A stretch of 64,000 nt of DNA from NCBI GenBank assembly GCA_039630235.1, contig JBCNVI010000003.1, positions 1-64,000 on the forward strand, given 5' to 3'. The notes beneath the pieces were generated by a model. It saw only the letters and a program-made list of their open reading frames with translations, was not told the origin of the DNA and did no database searches. Made by a program: the position numbers and the translations under genes. This document shows positions 47,625 to 57,806 of this stretch, in pieces. Position 1 is the first letter of the stretch. Each line of letters begins with the position of its first letter. Source of the DNA: Candidatus Hydrothermales bacterium (GTDB lineage: Bacteria > Hydrothermota > Hydrothermia > Hydrothermales > JAJRUZ01).

Positions 47625-48769
47625 GAAAAACAAAAGGTCTCTCTTATTTTACTTCAGAGTCTGTAACAGAGGGTCATCCAGATAAACTTTGTGATCAGGT
47701 TTCTGATGCGATCCTTGATGCTATAATTGAAAAAGATCCTGATGCAAGAGTAGCCTGTGAGGCTATGACAACAAGGGGAATATTCATTATTGCTGGAGAG
47801 ATAACAACTGAGTGTTATGTAGAGATACCAGATATTGTGAGAGAAACTATAAGAGAAGCTGGATATACTAATCCTGCCTACGGGCTTGATTATGAAACAG
47901 TGGCTGTTTTAACAGCAATTCAATCTCAGGCCCCAGACATTGCCATGGGTGTAGATATAGGAGGAGCAGGTGACCAAGGAATGATGTTCGGATTTGCCAT
48001 AAGAGAAACTGAAGAACTAATGCCTCTTCCCATAATGCTCTCCCATAAACTTGTTAAAAGACTTGCAGACGTGAGGAAAAATGGAACCTTGCCCTATTTA
48101 AGACCAGATGGAAAATCTCAAATAACTGTTAGGTATGTTGACGGTAAACCCGACAAAGTTACTGCAATAGTACTTTCTGCTCAACATGATCCTGATATTT
48201 CTATAAAAGAGTTAAGAGAAGACTTACTAGAAGTTGTTATAGAAAAGGTTATTCCAAGGGAGATGATGGATGATAATGTTAAGATTTTTATAAATCCCAC
48301 AGGAAGATTTGTGATAGGGGGGCCTCAAGCTGATACTGGATTAACAGGAAGAAAAATTATGGTAGATACTTACGGTGGTTATGCACGACATGGTGGTGGC
48401 TGTTTTTCTGGAAAAGATCCTACAAAAGTTGATAGGTCAGCTACATACATGGCAAGATATCTTGCTAAAAACATAGTTGCCTCTGGTATAGCTGACATTT
48501 GTGAAGTACAACTTGCTTATGCAATTGGAGTCCCAGAGCCTGTTGCAGTTTATGTAAATACATACGATACCGGTAAAGTTCCTGAGGAAAGAATTATTAA
48601 ATTTATAAAAGAGAGATTTGATCTAACCCCAAGAGGAATAATTAACTTTCTAGATCTTAGAAGACCCATATTTAAAAGGACAGCCTGTTATGGCCATTTT
48701 GGTAGAGAAGAGGAGGGTTTTACCTGGGAGAGATTGGATAGTAAAGAAGAATTTAAAGAATTGTTGTAA
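47621..48769 (+). CDS. metK: S-adenosylmethionine synthetase
   Basis: A 382-residue enzyme making SAM from methionine and ATP. Motifs: [22 protein letters not shown] (ATP/metal), [12 protein letters not shown] (the GAGDQG signature), [12 protein letters not shown]-type loop read here as [17 protein letters not shown], and a C-terminal [10 protein letters not shown]. The TTG start at 47621 precedes [14 protein letters not shown]. It follows speE-pdaD and supplies the SAM from which the aminopropyl donor is made. Confidence 0.96.
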   Translation: MRKTKGLSYFTSESVTEGHPDKLCDQVSDAILDAIIEKDPDARVACEAMTTRGIFIIAGEITTECYVEIPDIVRETIREAGYTNPAYGLDYETVAVLTAIQSQAPDIAMGVDIGGAGDQGMMFGFAIRETEELMPLPIMLSHKLVKRLADVRKNGTLPYLRPDGKSQITVRYVDGKPDKVTAIVLSAQHDPDISIKELREDLLEVVIEKVIPREMMDDNVKIFINPTGRFVIGGPQADTGLTGRKIMVDTYGGYARHGGGCFSGKDPTKVDRSATYMARYLAKNIVASGIADICEVQLAYAIGVPEPVAVYVNTYDTGKVPEERIIKFIKERFDLTPRGIINFLDLRRPIFKRTACYGHFGREEEGFTWERLDSKEEFKELL

Positions 48770-48819
48770 TTGTTTTGATACAAACATTATTATGTATTGT
48801 ATAAAAGGAGGTAGAGTAG

Positions 48820-51800
48820 GTGGTGGTTACTCTTAACACTTAGTATAGGCGATTTAATAAGGTTTGAGCTAAAGGACATCACTCAAGAGTTTGAAATTGA
48901 TACGTTTATAACAAGGAGAATTGCTCATACTGCTCTTCAAAGATTTCTTGATATTACGTATAATTATGTTGATCGGGAGTTTCTTATTGTTTGGGCAGAT
49001 GCAAGATCTGGACAGTATGAAATTTATGGAACCATAATAAATGAAAGAGGAAAAGAAAAAATTAGAGGGGGTTTTAAGATATCACCTGGAAGAGGAGATT
49101 TTCCCTCCTGTGCTTTTGATGGAGAAAACTACTTAGTTGTTTATATAGATTACAGATTTGATGCTAATGGTGATGTATACGCTGTCAGAGTAAAAAGAGA
49201 TGGGAGTATAATCGATAATAATGGTATATTAATAAACTACGGAATTTCATTTCTAGATAGAACTGATGTTGCTTTCACTAATGGGTATTATCTTGCAGTT
49301 TGGGATGAAGCAGATGCATCAATTAGAGGAGCAAGAATCCTACCTAATGGAAATGTGTTAGATCCTGGCTCTATTTTAATAATTGATGCAGCAAATGCCC
49401 AATATGGAGCAAGCGTTGATGGAGATGGAACACGATTTCTAATTGCTTGGCAGGATTATAGAAATGGTGCAAACTGGGATTTATATGCTACCTTTTTAGA
49501 TCCGGTAACAGGTTCTCTATCTCATCCTTCGGGTTTTCCCATTATGGCAACAGGTTCGCACTCTGTATGGCCAAAGGTTACCTTTCATCCAGTTTTAAAT
49601 AGATACGGAGTTGCCTTTATGGATAATACCCCTGGTTACTATCAGATTTATGGATGTATAATTAGAAGGGATGCTACTATTGCTCTAGCTCCAAAAAGAA
49701 TAACAACAACTACCACTAATGATCAATTTGGGTTTCTTGTTCCTCTATATAATAAAAACTTTTTGCTTGCTGTTACTCAGGGTTATAGTATAAGCGCTTC
49801 CGGTGAAGTATACGTAGGAATTACTGACTCCCTCTTGAATATGCTTGGTATCCAGGTTTTAACCTCAACTACGTATAATGAGGGGTATGAAAACTATACT
49901 TTACCTTTTGCTACTACTTTAGATTCTGTAATAATTATAGGTTACAATGTTTATCATTCAGGAAATTACCAAGAAGTTGGCATTGCTAAAATTTTACCAA
50001 CTTTAACAGTACGTTTTACCGATTTTTACATGGGGTGGCAAGCACCAAGTCAATCTGGAATAAGAGCTGCAAGAGCAGGAGATAGGCTTATAGTTGTTTA
50101 TTCACAAGTCGGTCCAGCTGGAAATTTGGATATATATGGTCGTATTTACAGTTTTTCAGGATTGCCTTTAACAGGACCTTTTGTAATCTCGAGCGCTGCA
50201 CACGATCAAAGGAATCCAGTTGTCACTTACAATCCAGTCACAGACAACTTTGTTTGTGTTTGGGAAGATTATAGAAACGGTAACTGGGATATATACGGTA
50301 CTAGAATTTCTCCATCTGGTGTTGTAATTGATCCAGCTGGTTTTTCAGTTGTTGCCTTTACACAGGACCAATTGAGACCATCTATAGCTGTAAGTTCCTT
50401 AGATGGTAATTTCTTTGTTTCATGGTCCGATTATAGAGCTGGTTGGTGGGATCTGTATGGAAAACTTTTTAGTTCAACTGGATCTCCTTTAACTGGTGAT
50501 CTGATTCTCTCAAATGCAGGTGGAACTCAAGATTATTCAACAGTCACATTTATTCCTGCCTATAATAGATACTTTATAATCTATGAAACTGATCAAAATG
50601 GAAGATGGGATCTTTACTTTAATGCTGTAAGTGGAGCTGGATCTGTTCTATACGGTTCTGGTGGTTCACCTCTTTTCACGTTGTATTCTCAAAAAAGGTT
50701 TCCTTCTTCTATTTTTAATGGCATAAATATAGTTTTGACTTGGAGTGATTATAGAAGTGGTAACTGGGATATATATGCAGCAAGAGTTTCACCATTTGGC
50801 GCCTTACTCGATGGAGATGGAATTCCAGTTTCAAGAGGTTCTTGGCAAGAGGCTGTTTCAACTGTTGTTAATTTAGGTGATCATCTACTTATTATTTGGC
50901 AGGATTCTAGAAGCGGTAGAATGGATATATATGGAAAAATTCTTGATTTTACTTTAAACCAACTCCCTGAAGAATATTTACTCTCTAATCTAAGAGTTAA
51001 TGGTTTTATATTTTCACCTAATGATTATCCAATACAGATTGCTAATTTGGTACCTTTGACTGACTCAACTTTCGCACTTGTATATGAGAGATTTAAAACT
51101 TCACCTTACAATAATAAAAGAGCTCACATAATTCTTTTTAGGGATAATTCACCCTCCTTTTCAATTTTACCTTTCGCTGATACTTTTCTATACACAAATC
51201 AAGTTGCAAACATAAGGTGGACAACAAGGGGTTTGATAGAGAGAGTTTCTCTTTTATATTCCCCTGATAACTGTCAAAATTTCTTCTATTTAAAAAGTGA
51301 TACTTTAAATACTGGTAATTTTAATTATATTGTTCCTCAAACTCCAACCAGAAATTTCTTCCTAAAGCTTGAAAGTAGAGGAATGTGGAATATCTTTAGG
51401 ATATCAAGGAGATTATATGTCTCAGATAAGATAGATATTACTTATCCTAACTCTCTATCTGATACCTTACAAATTGGAAATTCTTACATTATAAAATGGA
51501 AAAAGAGTGGTATAGGTGGATTCGTAAAAATAGAGATTTCCTATGATGGAGGATCAACATTTTCAATTATTGAGAGTGCTTGTCCAGATACAGGTGAATA
51601 CCTTTGGAACTGCCAAGGAATCCCAACAAATAACGCTGTTTTAAGAATCACTCATAATGAATTTATGCAAAATAGAGATGTTTCAGGTAAGTTTGTAATA
51701 AAAGGTATTCAACCTCCTTCTCCTTATATACAAGTATTGAATCCAAATACAAGGATAACAAAATATGTTGGTGATACTCTTAATATAAGGTGGAGTTATG

Positions 51801-52561
51801 CAAATGTAAACAATTTTAGAATACTTTTAACTCCTGATAGTTCATTAAGTTATGTAGTGATTAGTCCTTCAATATCAGGTACGAGTAATTACGTATGGAC
51901 TGTTTCTAATTATGAGACCCCCTTTGCTAAAATTAGAGTTGAAAATCTTAATGATCCTTTAATTTATGATGAAAGTGACGATTACTTTATAATAAAGCAG
52001 CCGATTTTAATCACTTCACCCTCTACCGGTGATACCTTTTTAGGTGGAAGTAACCTGAATATCACTTGGAGTATTTTAGAACCTCGACTTGTTGATACTG
52101 TAGATATTTTTATCTCTTACGATGGAGGTAAAAATTTCCTGTTAATAGGGAATGATATTGAAGCTTCACAATCTTCCTTTAGTTTCCTATTACCTAATCA
52201 AAACTATGATTCCTGTAAAATTAAAATAGTACACCATAAAAGAGAATGGTTAATCAAAAAGGAAAGCGAAGGTTATTTTAAAATTATTGCGGCTTTAAAT
52301 GTATCTGAAAAAGATGCTAAAGAGCTCTTTATAAACTGCACCTATGATAAAGACTTTATACTCCTTTACCTTGACTCAGATAGAAAACTCTCTTTTGAGA
52401 TTTATGACACTGGTGGAAGGAAAGTGTTAAAAGGCTCACGATTATTTGAAAAAGGTGAAAATAAGATTGATCTAAAAGGTTTGAGACAAGGTTTATATAT
52501 CCTTAAAGTTTATCATGGAAAAGATCAAATTTATGAATCTAAATTTATTAAAGTTAATTAA
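48820..52561 (+). CDS. Large secreted repeat protein with C-terminal type IX-like sorting domain; start frame-disrupted
   Basis: About 1247 residues. The in-frame reading is open from 48812 but contains no ATG/GTG/TTG before GTG 49355, while codons upstream are clearly coding (WADARSGQYEIYG, VYIDYRFDANGDVY). A strong AGGAGG (48806-48811) points to GTG 48820, which is one base out of frame and stops after seven codons. Deleting one G there gives MVLLLTLSIGD, a good signal peptide. The body has about 60-residue repeats ending DYRNGNWDIYG, probably a propeller, then immunoglobulin-like modules (IRWTTRGLIERVSLLYS, INWS-type strands). The end, FEIYDTGGRKVLKGS...GLRQGLYILKVYHG, is a textbook sorting domain. 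Confidence 0.8.
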
Positions 52562-52578
52562 AGGAATTTTATAAGGGG

Positions 52579-53373
52579 TTAGGGCAAAGGATATAAAACT
52601 ACAAGGTATAAGAAATAAAAGTAAGTAGAAAATATTAAGGAATCTACTCTGTCAAGAAAGCCGCCGTGACCCGGTAAAAAGTTTGAAGAATCCTTAACAC
52701 CCATTTCTCTTTTAAACATTGATTCCCATAAGTCTCCCGCAAGCGCCGATAAAGAAATAAAAGTCGCGGGTATTAATCTTTTAAGTAAGTTTTCTCTTAG
52801 TAAAATAGCAAAAATTATAGAAAAAACTAAGGTTGAAAAAAATCCACCTATTAAACCCTCTATAGTTTTACCTGGCGATACTCTTTCCCATAGTTTTCTT
52901 TTACCAAAATATATACCAGTAAAGTAAGAAAAAGAATCAAAAACCCACACAGATCCAAAAAGAAAAAATATTTCTTTAATTCCGTATATTACCTTTAACT
53001 GAAAAATTAGATAAGACGGTATTACTAAATAAAAAACTGAAACTAAGGCACAGGATACAAAGTTTAAACCCTTTCTTTTTTCTGCGTAAACTAGAGAGAT
53101 TATGAAAAATATGAAGATTAAAGAGAAAGTTAAGAGAATTCTAATATTTGGGAGCAAAATCAATAGGGGAAAAAAGATTAGATTTAGTATAAGAATAAGA
53201 TGAGGTTTAATTATAAACTCAGCTCTTTTAAGAATGCTTAAAAATTCGAAAAGAGAGAAAAAGAGAAATATGTACAAAAGAATAAAAAAAGTAAAGTTAC
53301 CTAAGAGTGTTAGGGCTAAAGTTAGAGCAATACTGATGACAGCCGTCAGTAATCTAAGGGATAACTTCTCCAA
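52579..53373 (-). CDS. cdsA: Phosphatidate cytidylyltransferase
   Basis: A 264-residue integral membrane enzyme that makes CDP-diacylglycerol from CTP and phosphatidate. The C-terminal CdsA signature is ALAGDLWESMFKREMGVKDSSNFLPGHGGFLDRVDSLIFS. DSFSYFTGIYFGKRKLWERVSPGKTIEGLIGG also matches. About seven membrane segments. It overlaps uppS by 20 nt; frr-uppS-cdsA is a widespread gene order. Confidence 0.96.
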   Translation of the reverse strand: MEKLSLRLLTAVISIALTLALTLLGNFTFFILLYIFLFFSLFEFLSILKRAEFIIKPHLILILNLIFFPLLILLPNIRILLTFSLIFIFFIISLVYAEKRKGLNFVSCALVSVFYLVIPSYLIFQLKVIYGIKEIFFLFGSVWVFDSFSYFTGIYFGKRKLWERVSPGKTIEGLIGGFFSTLVFSIIFAILLRENLLKRLIPATFISLSALAGDLWESMFKREMGVKDSSNFLPGHGGFLDRVDSLIFSTYFYFLYLVVLYPLP

Positions 53374-54040
53374 ATCTTCTTACTCTTTTTGAGTATTCTT
53401 CAATTGCATTTAAAAAATCTTCTCTTCTAAATTCAGGCCAATTCTTCTTCGTAAAATAAAGTTCAGTATAAGAAAGCTGAAAAAGAAAAAAGTTAGAAAT
53501 TCTCATTTCTCCACTTGTTCTAATCAGAAGATCTGGATCAGGAATATCCGGTATATAAAGATACTTTCTGAAATCTTCCTCATTTATCTCCTTTTTTCCA
53601 TTTTTTAAAATTTTATTCACCGCATCTATAACTTCTCTTTTTCCACCATAGTTTATCGCAAGAATAAGAACCATATCTTTATTTTCCTTAGTTTTTTCAA
53701 TTACTTCCTCAATGACTTTTTTTGTACTTTCGGGTAACTCATCTATTCTTCCCATCACCATTACTCTTATTCCGTTTTCAATAAGATTCTTAAGTTCTTT
53801 TCTTGCAACAGACTCAAGTAAATTAAAGAGTCCCTTAATTTCTTCTTCTGATCTTTTCCAATTTTCTGTTGAAAAGGTAAAAAGTGTGAGGTATTTTATC
53901 CCAAGTTCTCTTGCTGCTTTTATTATCTCTCTTACTGATTCTACTCCTTCTTTATGTCCAAGAAGTCGCGGTAAATTTCTTTCTTTTGCCCATCTTCCGT
54001 TCCCATCCATTACAATTGCCACATGTTCCGGGATTTTCAT
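53354..54040 (-). CDS. uppS: Isoprenyl (undecaprenyl) diphosphate synthase
   Basis: A 228-residue cis-prenyltransferase producing the lipid carrier for wall and O-antigen synthesis. HVAIVMDGNGRWAKER holds catalytic Asp12. GHKEGVESVREI, TLFTFSTENWKRSEEEI, and the C-terminal DLLIRTSGEMRISNFFLFQLSYTELYFT with PEF match. It overlaps frr by 4 nt and cdsA by 20 nt. Confidence 0.96.
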   Translation of the reverse strand: MKIPEHVAIVMDGNGRWAKERNLPRLLGHKEGVESVREIIKAARELGIKYLTLFTFSTENWKRSEEEIKGLFNLLESVARKELKNLIENGIRVMVMGRIDELPESTKKVIEEVIEKTKENKDMVLILAINYGGKREVIDAVNKILKNGKKEINEEDFRKYLYIPDIPDPDLLIRTSGEMRISNFFLFQLSYTELYFTKKNWPEFRREDFLNAIEEYSKRVRRFGEVIP

Positions 54041-54591
54041 TCTTCCATTATTTCCCTTTCTTTAATCTTAATTATTTCCTCTATTTCTCCTATCTTTTTC
54101 TCCGTTAAACTTTCAATCCTTTTTTTCAAAATTTCTGCTTCATCTTCTGATATTTCCCCATTTTCCTTTTTTTGTTTTATTTTCTCCATTAGATCTCTTC
54201 TTATATTTCTTAAGGCAATTTTTGATTCCTCACCAAATTTTTTAACAAGTTTAACAAGTTCTTTTCTTCTTTCTTCTGATAAAGGAGGAATTGGAATTTT
54301 TATTATACCACCTTCAACCTTTGGGGTAAGACCTATTCCACTTTTAAGTATTGCCTTTTCAATCTCTGATACAATATTTTTGTCGTAGGGCTTTATTACA
54401 ATCATCTTAGGTTCAGGAACACCTATTCCTGCAATCTGAATAATCGGAATCTCTTGACCATAATAATTAACTTTTATGCTCTCTAATATATGGGGTGAAG
54501 CCCTTCCTGTTCTTAACTTTTTCAGCTCCTCCTTTAAAGTATTTATACTTTTCTGCATCCGATTTTCACCGTCCTTTATTATTTCTTCCAT
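54037..54591 (-). CDS. frr: Ribosome recycling factor
   Basis: A 184-residue protein that with EF-G splits post-termination ribosomes. Conserved parts: LRTGRASPHILESIKVNYYG, PIIQIAGIGVPEPKMIVIKPYDK, and IPIPPLSEERRKELVKLVKK. It is the first gene of the frr-uppS-cdsA operon, driven by a promoter overlapping the radical SAM gene's stop. Confidence 0.97.
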   Translation of the reverse strand: MEEIIKDGENRMQKSINTLKEELKKLRTGRASPHILESIKVNYYGQEIPIIQIAGIGVPEPKMIVIKPYDKNIVSEIEKAILKSGIGLTPKVEGGIIKIPIPPLSEERRKELVKLVKKFGEESKIALRNIRRDLMEKIKQKKENGEISEDEAEILKKRIESLTEKKIGEIEEIIKIKEREIMEE

Positions 54592-54610
54592 TTTGATCTA
54601 ATTTTTAAAA

Positions 54611-54622
54611 GGGACTTGAACC
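54611..54622 (-). other. T-arm-like element GGTTCAAGTCCC in frr leader
   Basis: On the minus strand, GG-TTCAAGT-CC(C) closes as AAGG/CCTT with one bulged C. It begins 8 nt after the -10 box, at the predicted 5' end of the frr mRNA. Confidence 0.35.
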
Positions 54623-54630
54623 TTCCATTC

Positions 54631-54659
54631 ATTTTATCAAAAATATCCCCCTATTTCAA
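54631..54659 (-). promoter_or_regulatory. Promoter of frr-uppS-cdsA
   Basis: On the minus strand TTGAAA (54659-54654), a 17-bp spacer and TAAAAT (54636-54631). The -35 box lies in the last codons and stop of the upstream radical SAM gene. Confidence 0.65.
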
Positions 54660-55510
54660 CTGAAATAAACTTCAAAAATAGGATCACATGACTTTGTGTT
54701 TTTTAATTTATCTATTCCTTCTCTACATAAGCCTATCTTCTCTGTGAAATTTTTTGCTTCTTCCATAAGCTCTTCTAATATCTCTCTTCTATAACTATAA
54801 CTTAAGTACTTGTAACCTCTTAATGCTTTCTCTTTCCACGGAAAATTTTCAATACTAGGGAAAATCTTCTTAATCCTTAAAAAATTGTCAGGCTTTGCCT
54901 TATAAGTTGAAAAAACCACCATAAATATACCTTCTAAATCTCTTAAAATATTTCTGACAACTTCTCTCTTGTCATTATATAAAGGTATAATAGGATCAAT
55001 TCTTATGCATACTTTGACTTTTTCCCTTAAGAGTTTTTTCGCTGCTTCTATCCTTTCACTCACTGGGGGAGCATTTGGTTCAACTTTTCTTGCAGCTTCG
55101 TCAGAATAATGGGTTATAGTGAAAGAAACAGTGGCATCTAATTCTTTTATTATATCAATATCTCTTAGTACTAGCGGTGATTTGGTTATTATTGAAACTT
55201 TAAAATCTCTCTCACGTAAAAGCAAAAGTGTTTTTCTTGTTAAAAGCATAAAACTTTCTATTTTAGGATAAGGATCAGATGATGAAGATAAATTTACTGG
55301 ATGCTTTTCTTTTATTTTTTCAATTTCTCTTTTTAAATTTTCTATCAAATTTTGCTTAGGTCTTATTTCAAATCCATCTTTTATGTAGCTTGTTATATAG
55401 CAGTAAGAGCACTTATGATTACAACCTGTATAAGGATTTATTGTATATTTCCTCTCACAGCTACATAAAGTTTTACTTTTGAAGGGATCAAAAAAGTTAA
55501 AATATTTCAT
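54656..55510 (-). CDS. SPL-like radical SAM protein
   Basis: A 284-residue radical SAM protein with the [4Fe-4S]-SAM motif CNHKCSYC (Cys-x3-Cys-x2-Cys), preceded by NPYTGC as in the spore-photoproduct-lyase-like/Rv2578c family. SSSSDPYPKIE and VCIRIDPIIPLYND are also typical. The reaction is unknown; family members are often annotated DNA-repair photolyases without proof. It overlaps the Lon-like protease by 4 nt. Confidence 0.85.
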   Translation of the reverse strand: MKYFNFFDPFKSKTLCSCERKYTINPYTGCNHKCSYCYITSYIKDGFEIRPKQNLIENLKREIEKIKEKHPVNLSSSSDPYPKIESFMLLTRKTLLLLRERDFKVSIITKSPLVLRDIDIIKELDATVSFTITHYSDEAARKVEPNAPPVSERIEAAKKLLREKVKVCIRIDPIIPLYNDKREVVRNILRDLEGIFMVVFSTYKAKPDNFLRIKKIFPSIENFPWKEKALRGYKYLSYSYRREILEELMEEAKNFTEKIGLCREGIDKLKNTKSCDPIFEVYFS

Positions 55511-57780
55511 AACTCAGTTTTAAGAATTTTATAATACCTTTTAAGTTTTGTAATGACCCTTTTATGAACTATCTCAGGCTTTTTATTGAAAAGAACTTTT
55601 ATAGCTTCGTCAATATTTTTAATTGCAATAAGTTTTAATACTCTTTTTTTGATCAAATCAAAAACCTCATCTTGAAGACATAGATTTTTTAAATTAGACT
55701 CAGGGAAAAGGATATTAAAAGTACCTTTATAGTCAATGTATCTAAGAGCCTTTGCAATTCCTTCAATTTTCTCATTTATCCCACCTATCGCTTGTATCTC
55801 TCCAAATTGGTTAATTGAACCAGTTATTGCACAGTTTTGACGTATTGGGAGTTCTGAAAGAGAAGATATTATTGCTACAAGCTCAGCAGCTTGTGCACTA
55901 TCTCCCTCAACTCCAACATATGTCTGTTCAAAGACAATTCTTGCAGTCATATATATAGGTATTTTCTGCCCGTACTTATACCCTAAGTAACCACAGAGTA
56001 TCTGTGTTCCCTTGGTATGAATGGGTCCTGATAATTCTGCCTCTCTTTCAATATCTATAACTCCCTCTTTACCTGCAAAGCAGGTAGCTGTAATTTTAAC
56101 TGGCCTACCAAAGCTTATTTCTCCGTAACTTAAAACTGTAAGTCCATTAACCGTGCCTATTTTTTCTCCCTCGAAATTAATTGATATTACTCCATTTTTA
56201 ATCCACTCAAAATAGGTTTCTTCTATTTCACTTTCTTTAAATCTATTTTTTAAAACTTCTATTACGTGACTCTTTTCTATTTTTGTTTTATTTTCTTTTC
56301 TGGCAAAAAAATCAGCTTCTCGTAGAAGATCACATATTGCACCAAAGTTAGTCGAAAGTTTACTTTGATCACCAGCTAATCTCGATGAGTACCACACTAT
56401 TTTCTTTAAGGCTTTTCTGTCGGGATATAAAAGATTTTCTTTATCACAGAATGTCTTTATAAATCTCATATAGTCATTTAGATTTTCTCTGTTTAAATCC
56501 ATTGAAGACTTAAACTCCACATGGACTTTAAAGAGTTCGTTAAAGTCTGGATCGTTCTCTTTCAAATTAAAGAAAGTAGAGGATGAACCTATAAGAATTA
56601 CTTTTCCATTAAAAGGTATTGATTCAGGTTTTATTGTTTTTGTTGTGTGGATGTTTTCTTCTTCAGATACATTTTCTATGAGGATTTTACCTGATTTTAA
56701 TGTCCACTTTAAGAATGTATAGGCAGGTTCAATTTTTAATAACTCTTCGGCAGGTATTATTAGAAAGCCACCGTTAGCTTTGTGGAAGGCACCAGGTATT
56801 ATGCCCGAAAAATCTAGTGTAGGATTTTCAAGAGTTCTTTCTATTCTACCTATTAACCTTGAAAGTGTTGGGTGAGTCTCAAGGATAATTGGTGCTCCTC
56901 TTAAATTAGAGTTATCTATAAATAAGTGTACTTTGTATTTTTCTATAAAATAGTGGTAAGCCTCTTCTGGTTTAGATGTAATATAGTCAATATTTTCCAG
57001 TATATCTTGAACTGAATTAAGGATAAATTTTACAATTTCCCTATTATTTAGATATTTTCCGATAAGTGGGGGAAAAATTGATGAAAGCGTTTTTGCCCCA
57101 AAATTTGATAGTAAATCTCTTATTTTAATTTTGAAATTTAGATTAAGATTTTCTATTTCGCTTAAAACTCTATTTAATTCTTTTCTTATTTCACCGACTT
57201 TCCTATCAAACTCTTCTGGTGTTAATATTTTTCCCCTTGTAGTTAAGGGTAAAAAGTCAAAACCGTCCCCTTTCTGTTTTATAAAAATTCCAAGTTCAGT
57301 TGCTTTTTTTCTTAAGTTACCTAAAAGACTTTCTCGCTGAATGTTAAAATTTTCTATAATTTTTTCCTTTTCCTCCTTGAATTCTTTAATTTTTGTTATT
57401 GCTATCACCTCATCGAGACTTTCCCTTATTGTATCTTCCATATCCTTTTTAAACTTTTTGCCTTGTCCAGTTTCAAGAAATATAGCTTTAGGTGAGTAAG
57501 GATTCTCGTGAGAATACACATAAATAACATCAGCTGGAGGCGGCATTTTTTCTGCTACTTTTGAAACATACTCAAGTACCATACTTGTTCTTCCACTTCC
57601 AGGCTTACCCGATACAAAAATATGATGCGATTTTGAGCTTATCTTTAGTCCAAACTCCATACTCCTTACTGCCTCTTTCTGTCCTATAAATCCCTCAAGT
57701 GGCAGAAGTTTACTTATACTTTTCCTTGGAATATCGATTTTTTCTATAAAATTTAAGTCTTTTATTTTAGGAACTCTCAT
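55507..57780 (-). CDS. Lon-like ATP-dependent protease (AAA_32/LonB-type)
   Basis: A 757-residue protein. An AAA module has Walker A GKPGSGRT (58-65, Arg in place of Lys, as usual in this family), a long coiled-coil insertion (about 115-210), and then the Lon protease domain. The Ser-Lys dyad is Ser628 in GVEGDSAQAAEL and Lys671 in GGINEKIEG. The 43-residue spacing equals that of E. coli Lon. No N-terminal Lon substrate domain. It is probably a soluble quality-control protease. Confidence 0.9.
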   Translation of the reverse strand: MRVPKIKDLNFIEKIDIPRKSISKLLPLEGFIGQKEAVRSMEFGLKISSKSHHIFVSGKPGSGRTSMVLEYVSKVAEKMPPPADVIYVYSHENPYSPKAIFLETGQGKKFKKDMEDTIRESLDEVIAITKIKEFKEEKEKIIENFNIQRESLLGNLRKKATELGIFIKQKGDGFDFLPLTTRGKILTPEEFDRKVGEIRKELNRVLSEIENLNLNFKIKIRDLLSNFGAKTLSSIFPPLIGKYLNNREIVKFILNSVQDILENIDYITSKPEEAYHYFIEKYKVHLFIDNSNLRGAPIILETHPTLSRLIGRIERTLENPTLDFSGIIPGAFHKANGGFLIIPAEELLKIEPAYTFLKWTLKSGKILIENVSEEENIHTTKTIKPESIPFNGKVILIGSSSTFFNLKENDPDFNELFKVHVEFKSSMDLNRENLNDYMRFIKTFCDKENLLYPDRKALKKIVWYSSRLAGDQSKLSTNFGAICDLLREADFFARKENKTKIEKSHVIEVLKNRFKESEIEETYFEWIKNGVISINFEGEKIGTVNGLTVLSYGEISFGRPVKITATCFAGKEGVIDIEREAELSGPIHTKGTQILCGYLGYKYGQKIPIYMTARIVFEQTYVGVEGDSAQAAELVAIISSLSELPIRQNCAITGSINQFGEIQAIGGINEKIEGIAKALRYIDYKGTFNILFPESNLKNLCLQDEVFDLIKKRVLKLIAIKNIDEAIKVLFNKKPEIVHKRVITKLKRYYKILKTEL

Positions 57781-57792
57781 ATAATTTTATTT

Positions 57793-57798
57793 TATAAT
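57793..57798 (+). promoter_or_regulatory. -10 box for the sugar-phosphate transferase gene
   Basis: TATAAT is followed 8 nt later by ATG 57807, which would give a leaderless mRNA. No clear -35 is visible. The gap to the divergent Lon-like gene is 26 bp. Confidence 0.35.
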
Positions 57799-57806
57799 AA
57801 TTTTAT

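Noticed and set aside
48775-48805. Operator-like inverted repeat ATACA...TGTAT before the secreted repeat protein
   Set aside because: Five-base arms in AT-rich DNA are likely by chance; a weak promoter there is possible but unsupported.
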